DNA of 64,000 bases. Source: Viscum album (Eukaryota; Streptophyta; Magnoliopsida; Santalales; Viscaceae). Location of the stretch: contig CAUJRU010000138.1 in NCBI GenBank assembly GCA_963277665.1, positions 992,001 through 1,056,000 on the forward strand, written 5' to 3'. This document shows, one piece after another, positions 13,701 to 26,992 of this stretch. Within the stretch, counting starts at the first letter, position 1; each line of letters begins with the position of its first letter. The notes under the pieces were generated by a model, which saw only the letters and a list, made by a program, of their open reading frames with translations, was not told where the DNA came from and made no database searches. The position numbers and the translations under genes were made by a program.

Positions 13701-14900
13701 TAAAATTTAATTTAGTAATCATGTATGTATAATTTTTTCCAATAAAACTAAATTAGTATGTCTTTCATGATGTTATTACATGTATCTTATGTTAGTGTAA
13801 TAAATAATATGCATGCACTAGGTTACAATGGATGGATTCACAAAATGATGATTGATGGATCCTTTCCTAATTATGAATTCATACTATCCTATTCAATTTA
13901 CATTGATTTTTTTTCAATACTGGAAAAAAATTAATCAATAAAATGAGATTATTTACTGAAAAAAGGAACTAAAATAAAATATTTACATATCATTTTATAG
14001 ATGAAAATGGAATCAAACATTTGGGGACAATTGATAAACTAACATTATGCTCATATTGTGGTTGATCTCATTGATGAATAAAATCATTAATGTAAGATAT
14101 AATATTTCAATAGATTGATGTGTAATTTAATATAAGTATGTTGGATGATCACATGATTATTGAGAAGAATATTTTAGTTTACAAGAATATTGTTATGATG
14201 TGTAATGATATGTGAAGAGTACACGAAATATAATAATTTTCAATTTTGAATAGGACTTACTAAATGATGCTTGTTTAAGTATGTTTTGTAGTATCGAAAA
14301 TGTTTAGAATGTTTATAAAAATGAATTATAAAGGTTTAATCACATAGTGGGGAACATATTAACTGATGTTAGTTGCTTCAATTATTTATATGAAAAAAGA
14401 AGTTGTTATGAGTTTGTGTGACGAATATTTTGGTGAATATTTTATGAGTTTATGTTAGTACTTAATTATTATATATTCTCGGATCTATTCGCATGTAAAT
14501 TATGATTTAATGATTTTTATATGTGATTATTATTATAATTATATTTTTAATATTGATTTTATAAGATCCATCATTATGATCACTATGATCATAAAATTAT
14601 ATGTAAATTAGCTTGATAATTTTATTGAATAAATTTTGATAATTGATGTTCTAATATTTGTATTAATGACATTAAAAAATAGAATAAACACTATCTAAAT
14701 TCGTTTTCATAATACAAAAATGATTAAAATATTTCATTTATTACCAAGGTTAGTATTCAATGAATAAAATGATATAAAATTTGGAAGAATTTTTTATATA
14801 TTGATGTGTTCATTATTATTCTACTGTATAAGTGAAAGATGTGTTGTATTATAAACATGTACAACTAAAATTAAGGTAAACTAAAAAACATAATCTACCT
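13701..14900. other. AT-rich non-coding stretch, nothing identified
   Basis: No gene, structured RNA or clear repeat boundary was found. The sequence passes without a sharp edge into the repeat that also occurs near 34.5-36.1 kb. Confidence 0.4.
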
Positions 14901-16900
14901 ACCTAATAAGTATGAACTCTTATCTCGATGGTGGGTTCTTATAGGGAGATACATGAAGAGGTAGTATGCATCATGTTTCACCAATTGAAAATGGATAGTA
15001 AATACAAAGTGGGGTAGAATAGTGACCCGCTAGGTATGTATTTCCAATATCATTTGAAAAGTAATTGAATAAAACACAATGTAAGTAGGTAGTTTAAAAC
15101 CTATTAAAAATTTTATATGTTGTATGTGAACCTTGGAAGCTTTTTAATGATGTGTATCATAGGTCAAAACATTGTAGGATTCAGTCATAGAAGAAGCATC
15201 AAATGATTCATGGATAAATTTTCATTTTGTCAAGAATGATTAATAATATCATATTTCCTAGAAAATAAAAATTATGGTCAACTGAATTAAATCAATAAAT
15301 ATTGAATATAGAAATAATATTTATCTAAATCCTAATATCATCATATAATATTTATAATTAATTTTGTAATTTAAATAATTACATTACATTTAACCATTTC
15401 TTAAATGATATATTTAACAATGGATATACATCATACAATCATTCCCATTTATGAATCATGATTAGATTCCTTATAGTATTTCTCTAAAAATTTCACAAGA
15501 TTATATGAATGTCATCATAGAAATCTCCAGGTGCTAGCATGATAGATCTTATCCCTTGGATTGTTCTCAATCACCTAGAAATTTTATTTTAATAGACTCT
15601 CCATGATCACTAGATAATTTAGAGTGTCTATTGGAAGATGTACACTCTCCATTATTTGGAGTTTTCTTAGAGAGGAAAATATCTATGGTTTGAGAGGATT
15701 CCCTCTAGTTTTCATTGTGCATTTCCAAATGAATTTTATCTCGTTAAAAAACAATAAAATTATATTTACATCCTACTTTTGTGTAAAATAATTAATTAGA
15801 TAAGTGACATTTATTTTTTCACTTTATCCCTATATGACACCATATATATAGAAATAATAATGTTATTATATATTTACCTACCATAATCATGAGAATTATA
15901 ATGAAATATAATTTATTAAAATAATATTCAGTATATATTATAACTAACTTGACCATTATACAATCTCTAATTTTCCTTCAGAATGTTTATCCAACCATGA
16001 ATAATGACTATTTATTTTACAATTAATATCATTACATTGTTAAACAATACATAAATATTATTTTCCATAAAAAATATATAAATTTTATTAAACATTTTAC
16101 TCATGTAATATTCTCTTTAATAAATAGTGATATAATATATTAGATCAATATAAAATTACTAAATATTAAACCTCGCGTTAGAATAATATTTATTCAACGG
16201 GTTCAATGATAAATAATAATTTATTATTCGGCAGAGATTTTGTATACTCTTAGTGCATCATGAATTAGGCCACTTTTCAGTGGCATTAAGAAATGAAACA
16301 TAATGTCCAAGGTAGCATCTAACAACATTCAAAGGAACCCATGGAGAAACATGTTGTTGGAAAAAAATACCATATACAGACTCATAATTTGTAATATAAT
16401 ATATTTTTCATGATATCACTAATCAAGCAGGATCCCTATTGGTACCATAAACCTATATTCTATATGTGTCATTCTTTGACATTATGGAAATTATTTTTTC
16501 TTATAAAACAACATGGACATGGACTAATTTAGGATATATCATTTATATCATATTACTACAGATATATAATTCTATTAAGGAAAATAATGGAAAATTCATT
16601 TATAAAATTATATATGAATGAAATATTTCTCATGATGCACCTAACATATAATAACTCTTCACGAACATATGTTTCCACAATTCACATCAATATATAAAAA
16701 TACCCAACTTATAACACCTACTACTAATAATATCTATGTATAAGGATCAATACTATCATTCTTATATAGGAACATCAAATAAAACATATAAATGTATATT
16801 TCCAACTAGATATTGTTTTTCTCATAATATCTTACACTATATATTAATAAGGGTGTACACCCTGATAAGGTTCCTGAAAATCCTTATAAGCATCCTCTAA
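14900..16900 (-). repeat. Probable left (3') LTR of an ancient minus-strand copia element
   Basis: Blocks in this interval recur in the same order and orientation about 19.58 kb to the right. An ATTGTGC block at about 15714 matches one at about 35294. The block GTGTCATTCTTTGACATT (about 16466) matches the block near 36044. The two copies flank minus-strand copia pol remnants, so they are best read as its LTR pair. Edges are approximate because termini have decayed. The offset less the 11.35-kb gypsy insertion leaves a plausible copia spacing. Confidence 0.4.
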
Positions 16901-16949
16901 TGATATAAATTATCATTTATTTCTATCAAATCAGTTCATTTGGTCATTG

Positions 16950-17950
16950 AACACATATAATAGAACAATTTTTTAGATCTTATGGGTTCTCATCATAGAG
17001 GGTAACTGTTCTGAACATTCAGAGTGAATGCTTCTCCCAGGAAGTAAAGACATAGTATTTCATTTATAAGAACCATTATGGTGTGGTAATGTTCTTTTCA
17101 ATATTAAAAACTGTGAAAACTTTTTATCAAAATGTATATAACTATTTTTATAGGGAACCAACAAAAACCAACTTCCAGTTTTACTAAATACAACGGCTCA
17201 CAACCTTATTTCTATTACCACTGACATGATACTCGTGCTTATAATGAGATAGGACATAATTTAGGGGTTCATCCACCATTTTTATGTAATAACACTATTT
17301 ACTGAATATTAATCCCATTGATAAAAATCCCACAATATGGGAAAATTACAATGTATATTTTTTCCATTGGTGAGATTTTGGCTCTTTTTAAAGAATAAAA
17401 ACTACAATATAATGAAATTACAAATTGATATGGAACTTACATCTTGGTAAAACATAAATATCATTGATAATGTTTTATATCATAACATTTTACTTAGCAT
17501 TATTATAAGCCTATATATACTTTCCATTTACTGCAAAATCCGTGGGAACTGGTGGTTTTTAACTCTTCTAGTTCATTGATATTATGTTGTTATAAAATAC
17601 ATATCCTTGATGTGGCTTTAAATAATTAATATCTATTTAAAGACTATCATTAGTGTGACCCTTGATTACCATCTAATCATATCATCTATATACCATTAAT
17701 ATATTCTTAGTTGTTTGATAATAATAGCTGATTTCCTTAATATAGGAATACTTATATTCTATTGGATATGAATTATATCAATAATTCTTAATCAATGCAT
17801 AAGAAATTTAAATTCTATTACATTACATAGTGTATTAGATTAATTAGTTTTCTGGTTTTTATGGGATCATACTCATACAATCACTCTCTTATTGTGTCTG
17901 AGGAAACATGTTCTTAGAAATATTTCTAGCATGTGACACTAGAAAAAATC
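16950..17950 (-). other. Likely copia 3' internal region, RNase H not resolved
   Basis: This interval lies between the RT remnant and the presumed left LTR, where copia RNase H should be. Reverse-complement frames are broken and I could not place a convincing RNase H motif. No other gene is visible. Confidence 0.3.
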
Positions 17951-17979
17951 CCCTCTTAGATTATTCCATAGTAAATATA

Positions 17980-18530
17980 TTTATTATATATTAACTATAT
18001 ATACTTTGATTTAGTCTAGTTTGCCTCTTGGATCAGTCATGGTTGATCTTTAACCCTAAAATATATGATGCTTCACCTATGTCCCTCAAACTGAAACACA
18101 TTTTCATCTAGTCCTCAACAGACTCTATGAATGTTTTGTTCTTTCCAATAAGTAATATGTAATTAAATTATAATACTATCATAACAACTACAATCCTACT
18201 ATAACTAATTTAAACGCATGGATTGTAATACTAATTAAATAAAAAATAATTTGTGGCTTCATTGTATAGTATTTTCCATGATAGATAATTTCTTCAACCC
18301 ATAAATTAATCCCTATGACATGAAAATATTTTTTAGAATAACCTTGAGTCACAAACCCTAATGGTTGTGTAATATAGAAATATTCCTAATGGATTTTATT
18401 ATGGAATTTATTTTTGACAACCATCTATAATATTTCAAAGACATGGATGGATTCAATATATATAGAAATTTAGATGGATCTAAAAATTACAGCTGTTGAA
18501 AATAATTCATTATAGTCTAATATATGAATT
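17980..18530 (-). pseudogene. Copia reverse transcriptase remnant
   Basis: Read on the minus strand, 18001-18160 gives a product with the copia RT signature: LLIGKNKTFIESVED, a stop, then SLRDIGEASYILGLKIN and a D-stop-SKR stretch. In functional copia elements the LLIG block follows the catalytic YVDD. Here the codons before LLIG read roughly F-N-Y, so both catalytic aspartates are gone. Further upstream (18300-18480) broken frames keep a QPLGFVTQGYSKK-like segment comparable to the QPEGF region of the family. Stops and indels interrupt every frame. It is a pol fossil of the same element as the integrase piece to its right. Confidence 0.75.
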
Positions 18531-18949
18531 TTTTTAAACCCCATAACCTATAGCCTTGATATATAGTAATTTAATTAATATTCCATCCTTATTTATCCCT
18601 TGAACATCCACTTTCTCCCACTTGGATTTAATAGAACTGACACATCAACCTAAACCTAATCAATATTATGATATATGGATTACATTTCATAATTCATGGA
18701 TTTATTCTATCATTAAACATTTAATATTTATAGTACCTATTTGTCGGAGATAAGTTAATCATTATTTTAAAATAACGAGTCATTATATGTAGTGACTAGA
18801 AAACCATATCACTATGTTTCACATACCTGTCTGGAACACCTATATAGTAAATTTTTGATAGGAATATCTTCTTTCAAAAAGGCCATTTAAATATATTCAT
18901 GTATCAAATCTTATGTGTATCCATATTGAAAATCATCAAATTAAATAAT

Positions 18950-19662
18950 TTTACAGCTATTGTTTTTGAGTCATTTTCCCTCTCAAAAAATATTAGTTTT
19001 ATGGAAATAATAATCTTATTTTATGAGATTTTTTATTGGTAGTATCCATTTGTTTCCTTAGGATACCCTATTAAGATACACTTGTTGCACTAATGTTGTT
19101 TTTTTACTAATAAGGCCTAAACAAAAACCTACCATCCCCATCCACATATATGTGACATAATTTGTTTATTTCCACTCCATAAATCGAATGTAATTTCTTC
19201 TGACACATTATTAGGTACTCAGATTTTTATATAACATGCAGTTTATAATTAATATCCTCAAAAAGATAATTGATAACCAGAATTGATCATCATTGGCCTT
19301 ACCATGTCTACCATATTACAATTTCTCTTTTCACTAACCCTATTCTTTTATGTTGTTTACAGTGGATTGAGTTGACATATAATCACAAAATCCAATAGAA
19401 ATTTAATAAAATCTTTATTAAGAAATTCACAACCTTAACACAATTAACACTACCTTATCTTCTTTCCAATGATATTCTATATTTTATTCGTTAATAATAT
19501 TAATTTTTCAAAGTAATTGGTCTTATTACTCACCAAGTATACATATCTGTATTCACTAATGTCATCAGTAAAATTTATGATGTAATAATACTCACCATTT
19601 GATTCTACCGAAAATTTAATACACACATTAGTGAGTACCATCCAAAAAGCTTGGTTTCCCAT
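18950..19662 (-). pseudogene. Copia integrase remnant
   Basis: The minus-strand frame at 19477-19662 reads into an integrase core segment: YYYIINFTDDISEYRYVYL followed by an FEK motif, closely like the family's FITFTDDYSRYGY region. Moving left, other frames give a VPNNVSEEITFDLWSGNK segment (family: the PYELW.GRKP region) at about 19.2 kb, then a GNKWILP-like segment (family: the VFVGYP and GYYFY region) near 19.05 kb. Together these show the copia order of integrase core, then C-terminal region, then RT. Frameshifts and stops are frequent, so the remnant cannot be functional. Upstream (19663 and beyond) a weakly matching pre-integrase stretch may follow. Confidence 0.8.
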
Positions 19663-21389
19663 TCACGTTGACCAAAGAATGCACATATCGTAAATTTTCA
19701 TTATACAGAACATTGAAATATTTTAGGTTTTTTTATCTCGATGAATAATAAATAACCATCTTGTGAGAGTTTTTTAAAACAATAATATTTTACATGACCT
19801 TCATGTTGATGTCATATAAGTGTATTATATTAGTAATGTGAAACATATTCATTATCTATTTGAAGTATGCAGATTTCATAATTTAATACATAATTTCAAT
19901 TATATAATATATTTTTAAATTTAAAAAATATTTTTTTAAAATATTGAACTTTTATTTACAAACAAGAATATAAATCCATATATATATTTGTATAATGCTG
20001 AAAATATGTATATTGTGATAGTAGGTATGTAAGGGAAAACCCTTCATACCAATCTCATTTTTGTTGGAAATGAAATTTTTTCAACAAGAATAGTTATATG
20101 ATCCAATCTTATAGTAATGAAAATCACAAATCAAACTCTCCTCTAGAAATATTTTGGTATCAACCTGGATCCTACATTTTCATATAGATGATAAACCCAC
20201 ATGTGGTGTCTAATAAGGAATATTATTATGTTGAATTATTTAACTCAATAACGAATACACCTTTAGATTCTCATTACATTTTGTTATATTTCTTCATATA
20301 GTAGCATTTATTTCCATAATAAAAATTTACTCCCTCAATTTTTCTACCCTTACACTAGATCATTCTCTTCATTAATAGATGATAACATGAACCCTTATAC
20401 TTTTAATAATTCTTGGTCCCATTCTTTGTGTTCTTCTGTTTATTTTTCACTAAATGGAATATGGGTATTTCACACCACTAGTCCTTATCAACATGAAAAA
20501 ATAAATGTAATAAATTTTGAAATAAAAGTCTCATTATTTATTATGTTATAATAAATAATAAATATACAGAATTTATTGGGTAATGTCAAAAGGATGAGAT
20601 CTATGACCAACTTCTCTATGAATTTAATACAAAAGATTTACTATCCAATGTATACAAAATTTTTGACTACATGAGTCCCAACTGGTGCATAATCTCTACA
20701 ATTGTTTGTAAATAGAGAATTAAAGATCTCATATTTCACTGGTATCACCATCTCTTGATAGTGATCATGATGTTTAGACATATCATTATACACACCCTTA
20801 TCATAATGACATTTTAAATGATCCATAGTCATATATTATTGAATGAAACATTAATGATCTATAAAATCATTCAAATGATTCTCATACAGAGATAACTCTT
20901 CCTAAATAGGATCATTGATAAGAGCATCAAGAATAAGTTCTTCAAACTCATATGATTTCCACTTATAGAGAAGGATTACAGGTAAGTGCCTTTTCATTAT
21001 TGTAAATTTGTGAATGAAAGAAGGTTTCCCTTTTCAAATTGGAATAAAATTGATGAATTTGATTTTTTGTTTTCACAAATTATTATGAGAGAATATTTAA
21101 TAATTTATTATATAAAATTTAATCAACTAAAAAATTTCACATTTATTGATCTCCCAATATATTATCTAACCCCAATAGACCACAACATAACTTAATAATA
21201 ACTCTTCTCTATGATTTTTTAGTGGAATAGATCCCTAATACACATCTTAGGACCCTATAATTATCAAGAAAATTAATTTTTGGTGTTGTATATTGGAATT
21301 CCAAATTCCAACTACCTTAACTAATAGTTAATTGAGTTGTTAAGTTGACTACTGAATCCTAAAAAATCATAAATTGGATTTCCTAAAAT
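19663..21389 (-). other. Probable copia gag/protease region, too decayed to assign
   Basis: By position this should hold the pre-integrase, protease and gag parts of the copia element. I see only fragments. A 63-codon minus frame at 20641-20832 and a plus frame at 20986-21195 have no recognisable motif. The interval ends at the gypsy LTR, whose left edge is near 21390. Confidence 0.3.
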
Positions 21390-24300
21390 TTTTATAGCCC
21401 CAAAACATGACATAAATATACATTACATTACTTTTACAAAATATTTAATACATAACAAAAACTGACTCTCATGGTCATAACAGTTTAGTGTCTTTGGAAA
21501 CTCGGAACATAATATTTGAATCATGGTGAAAGATCTTCAACATCTCCCATAAAGATATTCACCTTTTGTTTTCTTACCTAAAACATTTCTTTATATACTG
21601 GGGAAAAGAAAAAATATAAAAGTGTGATCTAAAATGATCAGTAAGGGTATGCATGGAGAAAATAAAACAAACTATAAACATTTGAACTTATAAAAATGAA
21701 CATAATGTTTAAAATTCAAAATCTTGAGCAATGACATAAAACATGGCAGTACATAAGTCATAGAACATAATGGAACACAAATCATGATAAAATGGCATGG
21801 GAATAAAACATATAATTGTGGAAAAACATTAAGCACATGATATGATTTTCATAGTAGCCAAGGCATTGCTGCCAAGACCATCTTAGTTGACAATGTCCCT
21901 TACTGAACCGGGTTTACTTGTCGTTCCACCCCTTTATTACTGAACCTTATTTTCTTGACGTTCCATCCATGTCTATCTAATGAGATATAAATCATTACCC
22001 AATTCATTGGAGGGAGATATAGGTCCCACCCATCTCATAATGATATCATTCTAACTTGTTCCACAAAATAAACATAAATCATTCATCATAACCCAGAGAA
22101 TAAAATGGGTTTCATAAACATCATCCCATCATAACATAATCCATATAAAACAAATGGATATCATTTCATCATAAGAAAAGTTACACCATTTAAATCATAT
22201 AGACATTATATTTGAAACATACACATATGTAATAATTCCATCTTAAATGAAAACTTGTTTTGATAAAACACTTGAAATGAATTCTTGAGGAAAATATCCT
22301 TTCATCTTCAAAATAATTTTCCTTTCACAAAATTAAATGAAAATTTAAATTAAAATGATTTTGTTGAAAATATTCATTAAAACATGAAGAGTATGATTCA
22401 AATGAATAAGGTGGTATGAATCTGTAAAAATCTGTTCATTCCGTATAAGTAAAAAAAACATTCTCCTTGTACTTTTAACAGAAAAGACAAAAAGTAACAC
22501 ATATGGTAGACAAAAGAAAGATTTCATCCATAAAAGAGTGTAAAAGTAAAATAAGGGTAAACATGAATTTAAACATACATTGAAGAATATTAAACACTTT
22601 ATGAAAAACATTTTATGGACTTAATGAAAAATATAACCCCATTAAATACTTACGTATAAGCAATCTTGAATAAAAATGAGATTGCAAAATTATCACTTAC
22701 CTTAAGTCCGATATGATTCATATGTATCAAAAACTCTGGTATAATGGTTTAAATAATATCATTGACTTATTAAAGAATCATATTCACTGTTATGATTTCA
22801 TATACGGTTCACTTATGACTTTATATTTCCAGTTATTTTGTAAATTCCTTGTTAAAGAAGCGTTGTGGGTAAAATTGTTTCATTTATCGTACATGTTTCA
22901 ACTTGATGTTCTTAATATTATTACTTAAATGTATATTTACATAATTCGAGAATGTAAAACATTATTTATATATAATATATATTCAGCAGAAAAATATATA
23001 TATATATATATGATAGATCGATAAATGGAATGAAATACACCGTTCATGGAGACGGTAGGTCGTACGTAAGCATGATCACTATTTTCATTTCCATATTGAA
23101 TTGAATGGAATTAAGTAGATGACATATATATATATATACATACATACAGTAGAATTATTATGTCATATATTTCATTATTATTCAGTATATATACTTTATA
23201 ATCATTAATGAGTGGTTAACAAGAAGAATGAATCTCATCGCGTTCGTGGAGACGGTAGTCCGTACGTACGCACGAGCGATGATATCGTTCCCATAACTAT
23301 TGAATAGAATTGGAGTGGATGATATAATATTTCAGAATTATTATGATGTTATAATAACCATATATAGTTATTCCTTACACCATTATACCCATCCAAGTAA
23401 GGTGGTGGTGGAAAAATAGATTACACCATGGCGTAGTGACGGTATTACGTACGTACGCAGGCACGATGATTTCATTTTCCGTAGGATAGATAGAAGGTGA
23501 AATAGGGATGTTTAATATTTACAATAACATATAAGTATATTAGTGATACTGATTTTATTACTTCATAATGAAACAACTAAAGAAGAGGAAGTAGAATAAG
23601 AAAAAAATTTGAAAGAACCGGTAACAGATATTACCTCTTCATCGACATGCCTCTTTGAAACCTCCTCTTAGGGCACTAATGTTGGACTTTGAAGAAGACC
23701 ACGACCTCTGGATTATTACTAGGGGCGTTGATAAGAATAATGGGAAGGTTTTTGCCGAGCATTAAGGCTCAATGTCGTCTAAATAAGAGATGAAGGAGGT
23801 TCCCTTTTATATGGAGGGAGAGGGGCACCTTTGGAAAATGTGAAAATATTATTTTATTATAAACTTATCTTCGGTTTCAAAAGGACCAAAAGTCATTAAA
23901 GATGAACATAAGATTACTCATGGTATAAATAAAGTCATCCATTCAGAATTGAAAATTTTTGGGACAATATTTTAATCATTATAATCTTATTTGTTTAAAT
24001 CATTTATTAATGAGGTAAATACTGCATTATTATTATGTCATAAATAATTTATTTTATTTGATGTCTAAAAATTATAAAAAAACCACCATGTAGTAAATAA
24101 TTTTATCATTCAAATGATTACTTATAGTCGAAATTATAATATATATAACTCCTTATAAAAATTAATTACTAAAAGATTCTTGTTAATGTCAATTTCATCT
24201 TTACATTAAATTAATTATTCCAAATTGTCATTATCACTACCAAGTAGCTCAATGGGGTCCCAAAATAGACCCAAGGATAACCATGGTCAGCCACTACTCA

Positions 24301-25609
24301 TCCAATATGGTTAGGACACGGGATAAGGTAATTTTTAATTATTATAATATTCTTTTAACCTTGAATTACCCTATTTACCTTTAACCATAGTAAATAAAAG
24401 TCAAAAGCTACTATTCACCAAAAATTAATTTCCTCAATTTGAACCACATTTTACTTCTTGATAACAACAATGTATGTAGGATTTTAGAAATTCAAATCAT
24501 TGAAGTGGTAAATTTTCAATTAAATGAATGATTTATTTTTTTTTACTACCACTAAGTGGTTTCAGTATTCATCAAAAATTGATGTTTTTCAGAAAAATAC
24601 CAAAAATTCAGCCTACGCTATATTTGATATTCTGAATTAAAAAAGGATGCCTATTTTTCCAAATTCAAAAAATAGAAGTGTAATTATTTAATTTTATAAT
24701 TAATTCATGTTATCAAAAAAATAGAATGTTTTTAAGAAACAATAACTATCAAAATATTGACACTTGTTTATGTAAAATTTCAAAGTGAAATTAATTCCAA
24801 TGACCAACATTGGATTAAATGGTAAAAATATATTCAAATTATACTTTAAAACCAATTAAAAATATAATATAACCATATAAATTATTGCGATGAAAAAACA
24901 TGTTTTTAATTAAAATATAGCTTTTTTTTATTATTCATTAAAATATAAAAGTTATCAGAATAATATGAAATATTAATCCAAATTTAATTTTTATATCATA
25001 ATTCGAAGTAATAATTTTATTTTGTCAAATTTAACTTATAAACATGTCAAAATCTAGATTTAAAATGGATGTTCCCTCAAAAGGTGGAAAATCTGCATTT
25101 TTTAACAAATACTTATTTTACCTGAAATATTTATTTTGTTCTCATACCATGTTCTAGAAAATGAGTAAGATGAATAATAATGTTATAAAATTAAAAATTT
25201 AGTTAATACTATTAATAATGGCTAGTCCATAATAATATTATAATAATATATCGTTGTTTAGTGAAACCAGGTATTGCGTACAACACACATTATCGAGGAA
25301 GGTCGTGATTGTGTGTAATGCAAGCCAAGTCAAGGTTGTGTGTAGTGAAAGCTACCTTTTTTGTTGCGTATAACATAATCAAAATATATTTAATTTATAT
25401 ATTAAACAAAATCTATACATAATGTTGCGTAGAATACTTTCTACAAAAAGAACTTGAAATTGTGTGTAAAACGAGCCAAGACTTGTGTTGCGTATACTGC
25501 ATGCTAATACAGTGTTGTGTATAGCACAAGCTAATTTTGGTGTCGCATAAAACACAAGATATCAATGAAATTAAAAACAATAATTCTAATAAAATCTCGG
25601 GTTGTTACA
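21390..25609 (-). repeat. Left (3') LTR of gypsy element 3
   Basis: The right edge is sharp: the minus strand starts TGTAACAACCCGAG directly after a polypurine tract. The left edge is set where similarity to the right LTR starts, around ATAGCCCCAAAACATGAC. Shared landmarks with the other copy include AACTCGGAACATAAT (about 21.5 kb), a TGAACCGGGTTTACTTG block, three CGTACGTACG islands and a cluster of TTGCGTAYA repeats near the right end. Confidence 0.75.
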
Positions 25610-25622
25610 TTCTTCTCCCCTT
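25610..25622 (-). other. Polypurine tract of gypsy element 3
   Basis: The plus strand reads TTCTTCTCCCCTT. On the minus strand this is AAGGGGAGAAGAA immediately upstream of the LTR start TGTAACA. Confidence 0.75.
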
Positions 25623-26990
25623 AAAATGAATTTCACCCTCGAAATTCATCGGGGTTATAAATTGTTTACTACGTGAAAGTTTATTTCATAGAAACCCACA
25701 TCGTAAAAAGGATTACTAAATCATAATTTTAAAAAGTAAAGTAAGAAACATAATGGTTACCCAAAATAATTCATCACTGGGTGTCCACATAGGAGAACAT
25801 ATCTGAAAATATGGATATGGAAGAAAAATCTAACCATCATATTATGATTAAGAGTGGTAGGGGACATGGATATAAATAAATCCAATAATCACAAAGCCAT
25901 AAATATGTGATGATCTACGGTACCATATGATTCATCGGATATGAGGGCACTGGGACAACAATTTTAGTTTTGAAGATCATTTCCCTAAATTTGATGAATT
26001 AAAAGAAATAATTACATGATTTTGGTTCAATATCACAGTTGTATGTGCCTTGAACAATTTCAACTTCGTATCTTAAAGAAATGAAGTTGAATTTTTCATT
26101 CTTGAAGTGTTAGCAGATCATGCGATACATTGATATGTAATTCCATCTAACTTAATCATAGGATTAGAAAAAGGTATATACATAAGTCCATATTATGGTG
26201 AGATTAATCATATATAGTTCCGAAAATGAACTTATACTTCATGTATCATACGGCATAATATTATAAAACTAGATTCTACTAACCAGGGACTTCCTGTAGG
26301 CTAGTGGTAGGTGATAAAGGCATGTCGCACTTCAGCTTTTGGATCGATTCCCACAGCCTTTTCCGACGCGACGGGTTGTCGCCCATCCTACAGGTTTTCC
26401 TTTTTCTAAAACTACACTATTATAACATTACAGAGATAATATCTAAAACAGTTCTAGTCTTAAACAATACTACCTGATTTCCAATATAATCAAGTACAAC
26501 CTTAAAACTTATCCAAAATTGATCTGTCCAATGTCATAGTATAAAGAAAATTATTACTGGAAAGGTCACATAACAAGCACGTGAATATCATCATTTATCC
26601 CAGATATATCTTATTGTTCGCGTTCCAAACAAGTGAATACGTTAATCATGTATTCTCTTGGAAAAATGAATACCTTAGTGAAAACATGAATGCTATCAAA
26701 ATTTAACTCTTTCCACAAACAAAAATCCCAAAAATTCTATATACTCAAACCATGATATCAATTTGTCCTTATAAAAATCATGATCTCATGAATACTATCA
26801 ATAATTTCATTTTCTCTTTATCTCTTCATTATGAACATATCATATTCTTTCCAAAAAATATCTCTATCACTTTCCATGGTTACCAATACCATAAAATAAT
26901 TGAAAACCACAACAGACCAATACTAAAATATTTTAATATTCCACGATACTATATACAACATTATTTTGGAATCCCATTACATAAACACTT
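25623..26990 (-). other. Internal spacer of gypsy element 3, pol missing
   Basis: This is where an autonomous gypsy element would carry the end of pol. Apart from a few codons next to the polypurine tract I find no pol motif. A 102-bp unit with inverted ends lies at 26293-26394 and is listed separately. The open frame 26752-27021 on plus has no recognised motif. Confidence 0.5.
26293..26394. repeat. 102-bp unit with 8-bp inverted ends, SINE-like
   Basis: The unit starts CCTGTAGG and ends CCTACAGG, a perfect 8-bp inverted repeat. Inside are a TAGTGGTAGGTG stretch that resembles a tRNA-type A box and a GGATCGATTCCC stretch that resembles a B box, about 30 bp apart. The local GC content is clearly above its surroundings. 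It could be the head of a tRNA-derived SINE, a decayed tRNA, or a small hairpin element. No poly(A) tail or target duplication was confirmed. Confidence 0.35.
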
Positions 26991-26992
26991 AA

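Noticed and set aside
19330..19380. GTTTACAGTGGATT match between 19.35 kb and 11.06 kb
   Set aside because: A short isolated match without extension. Treated as chance.
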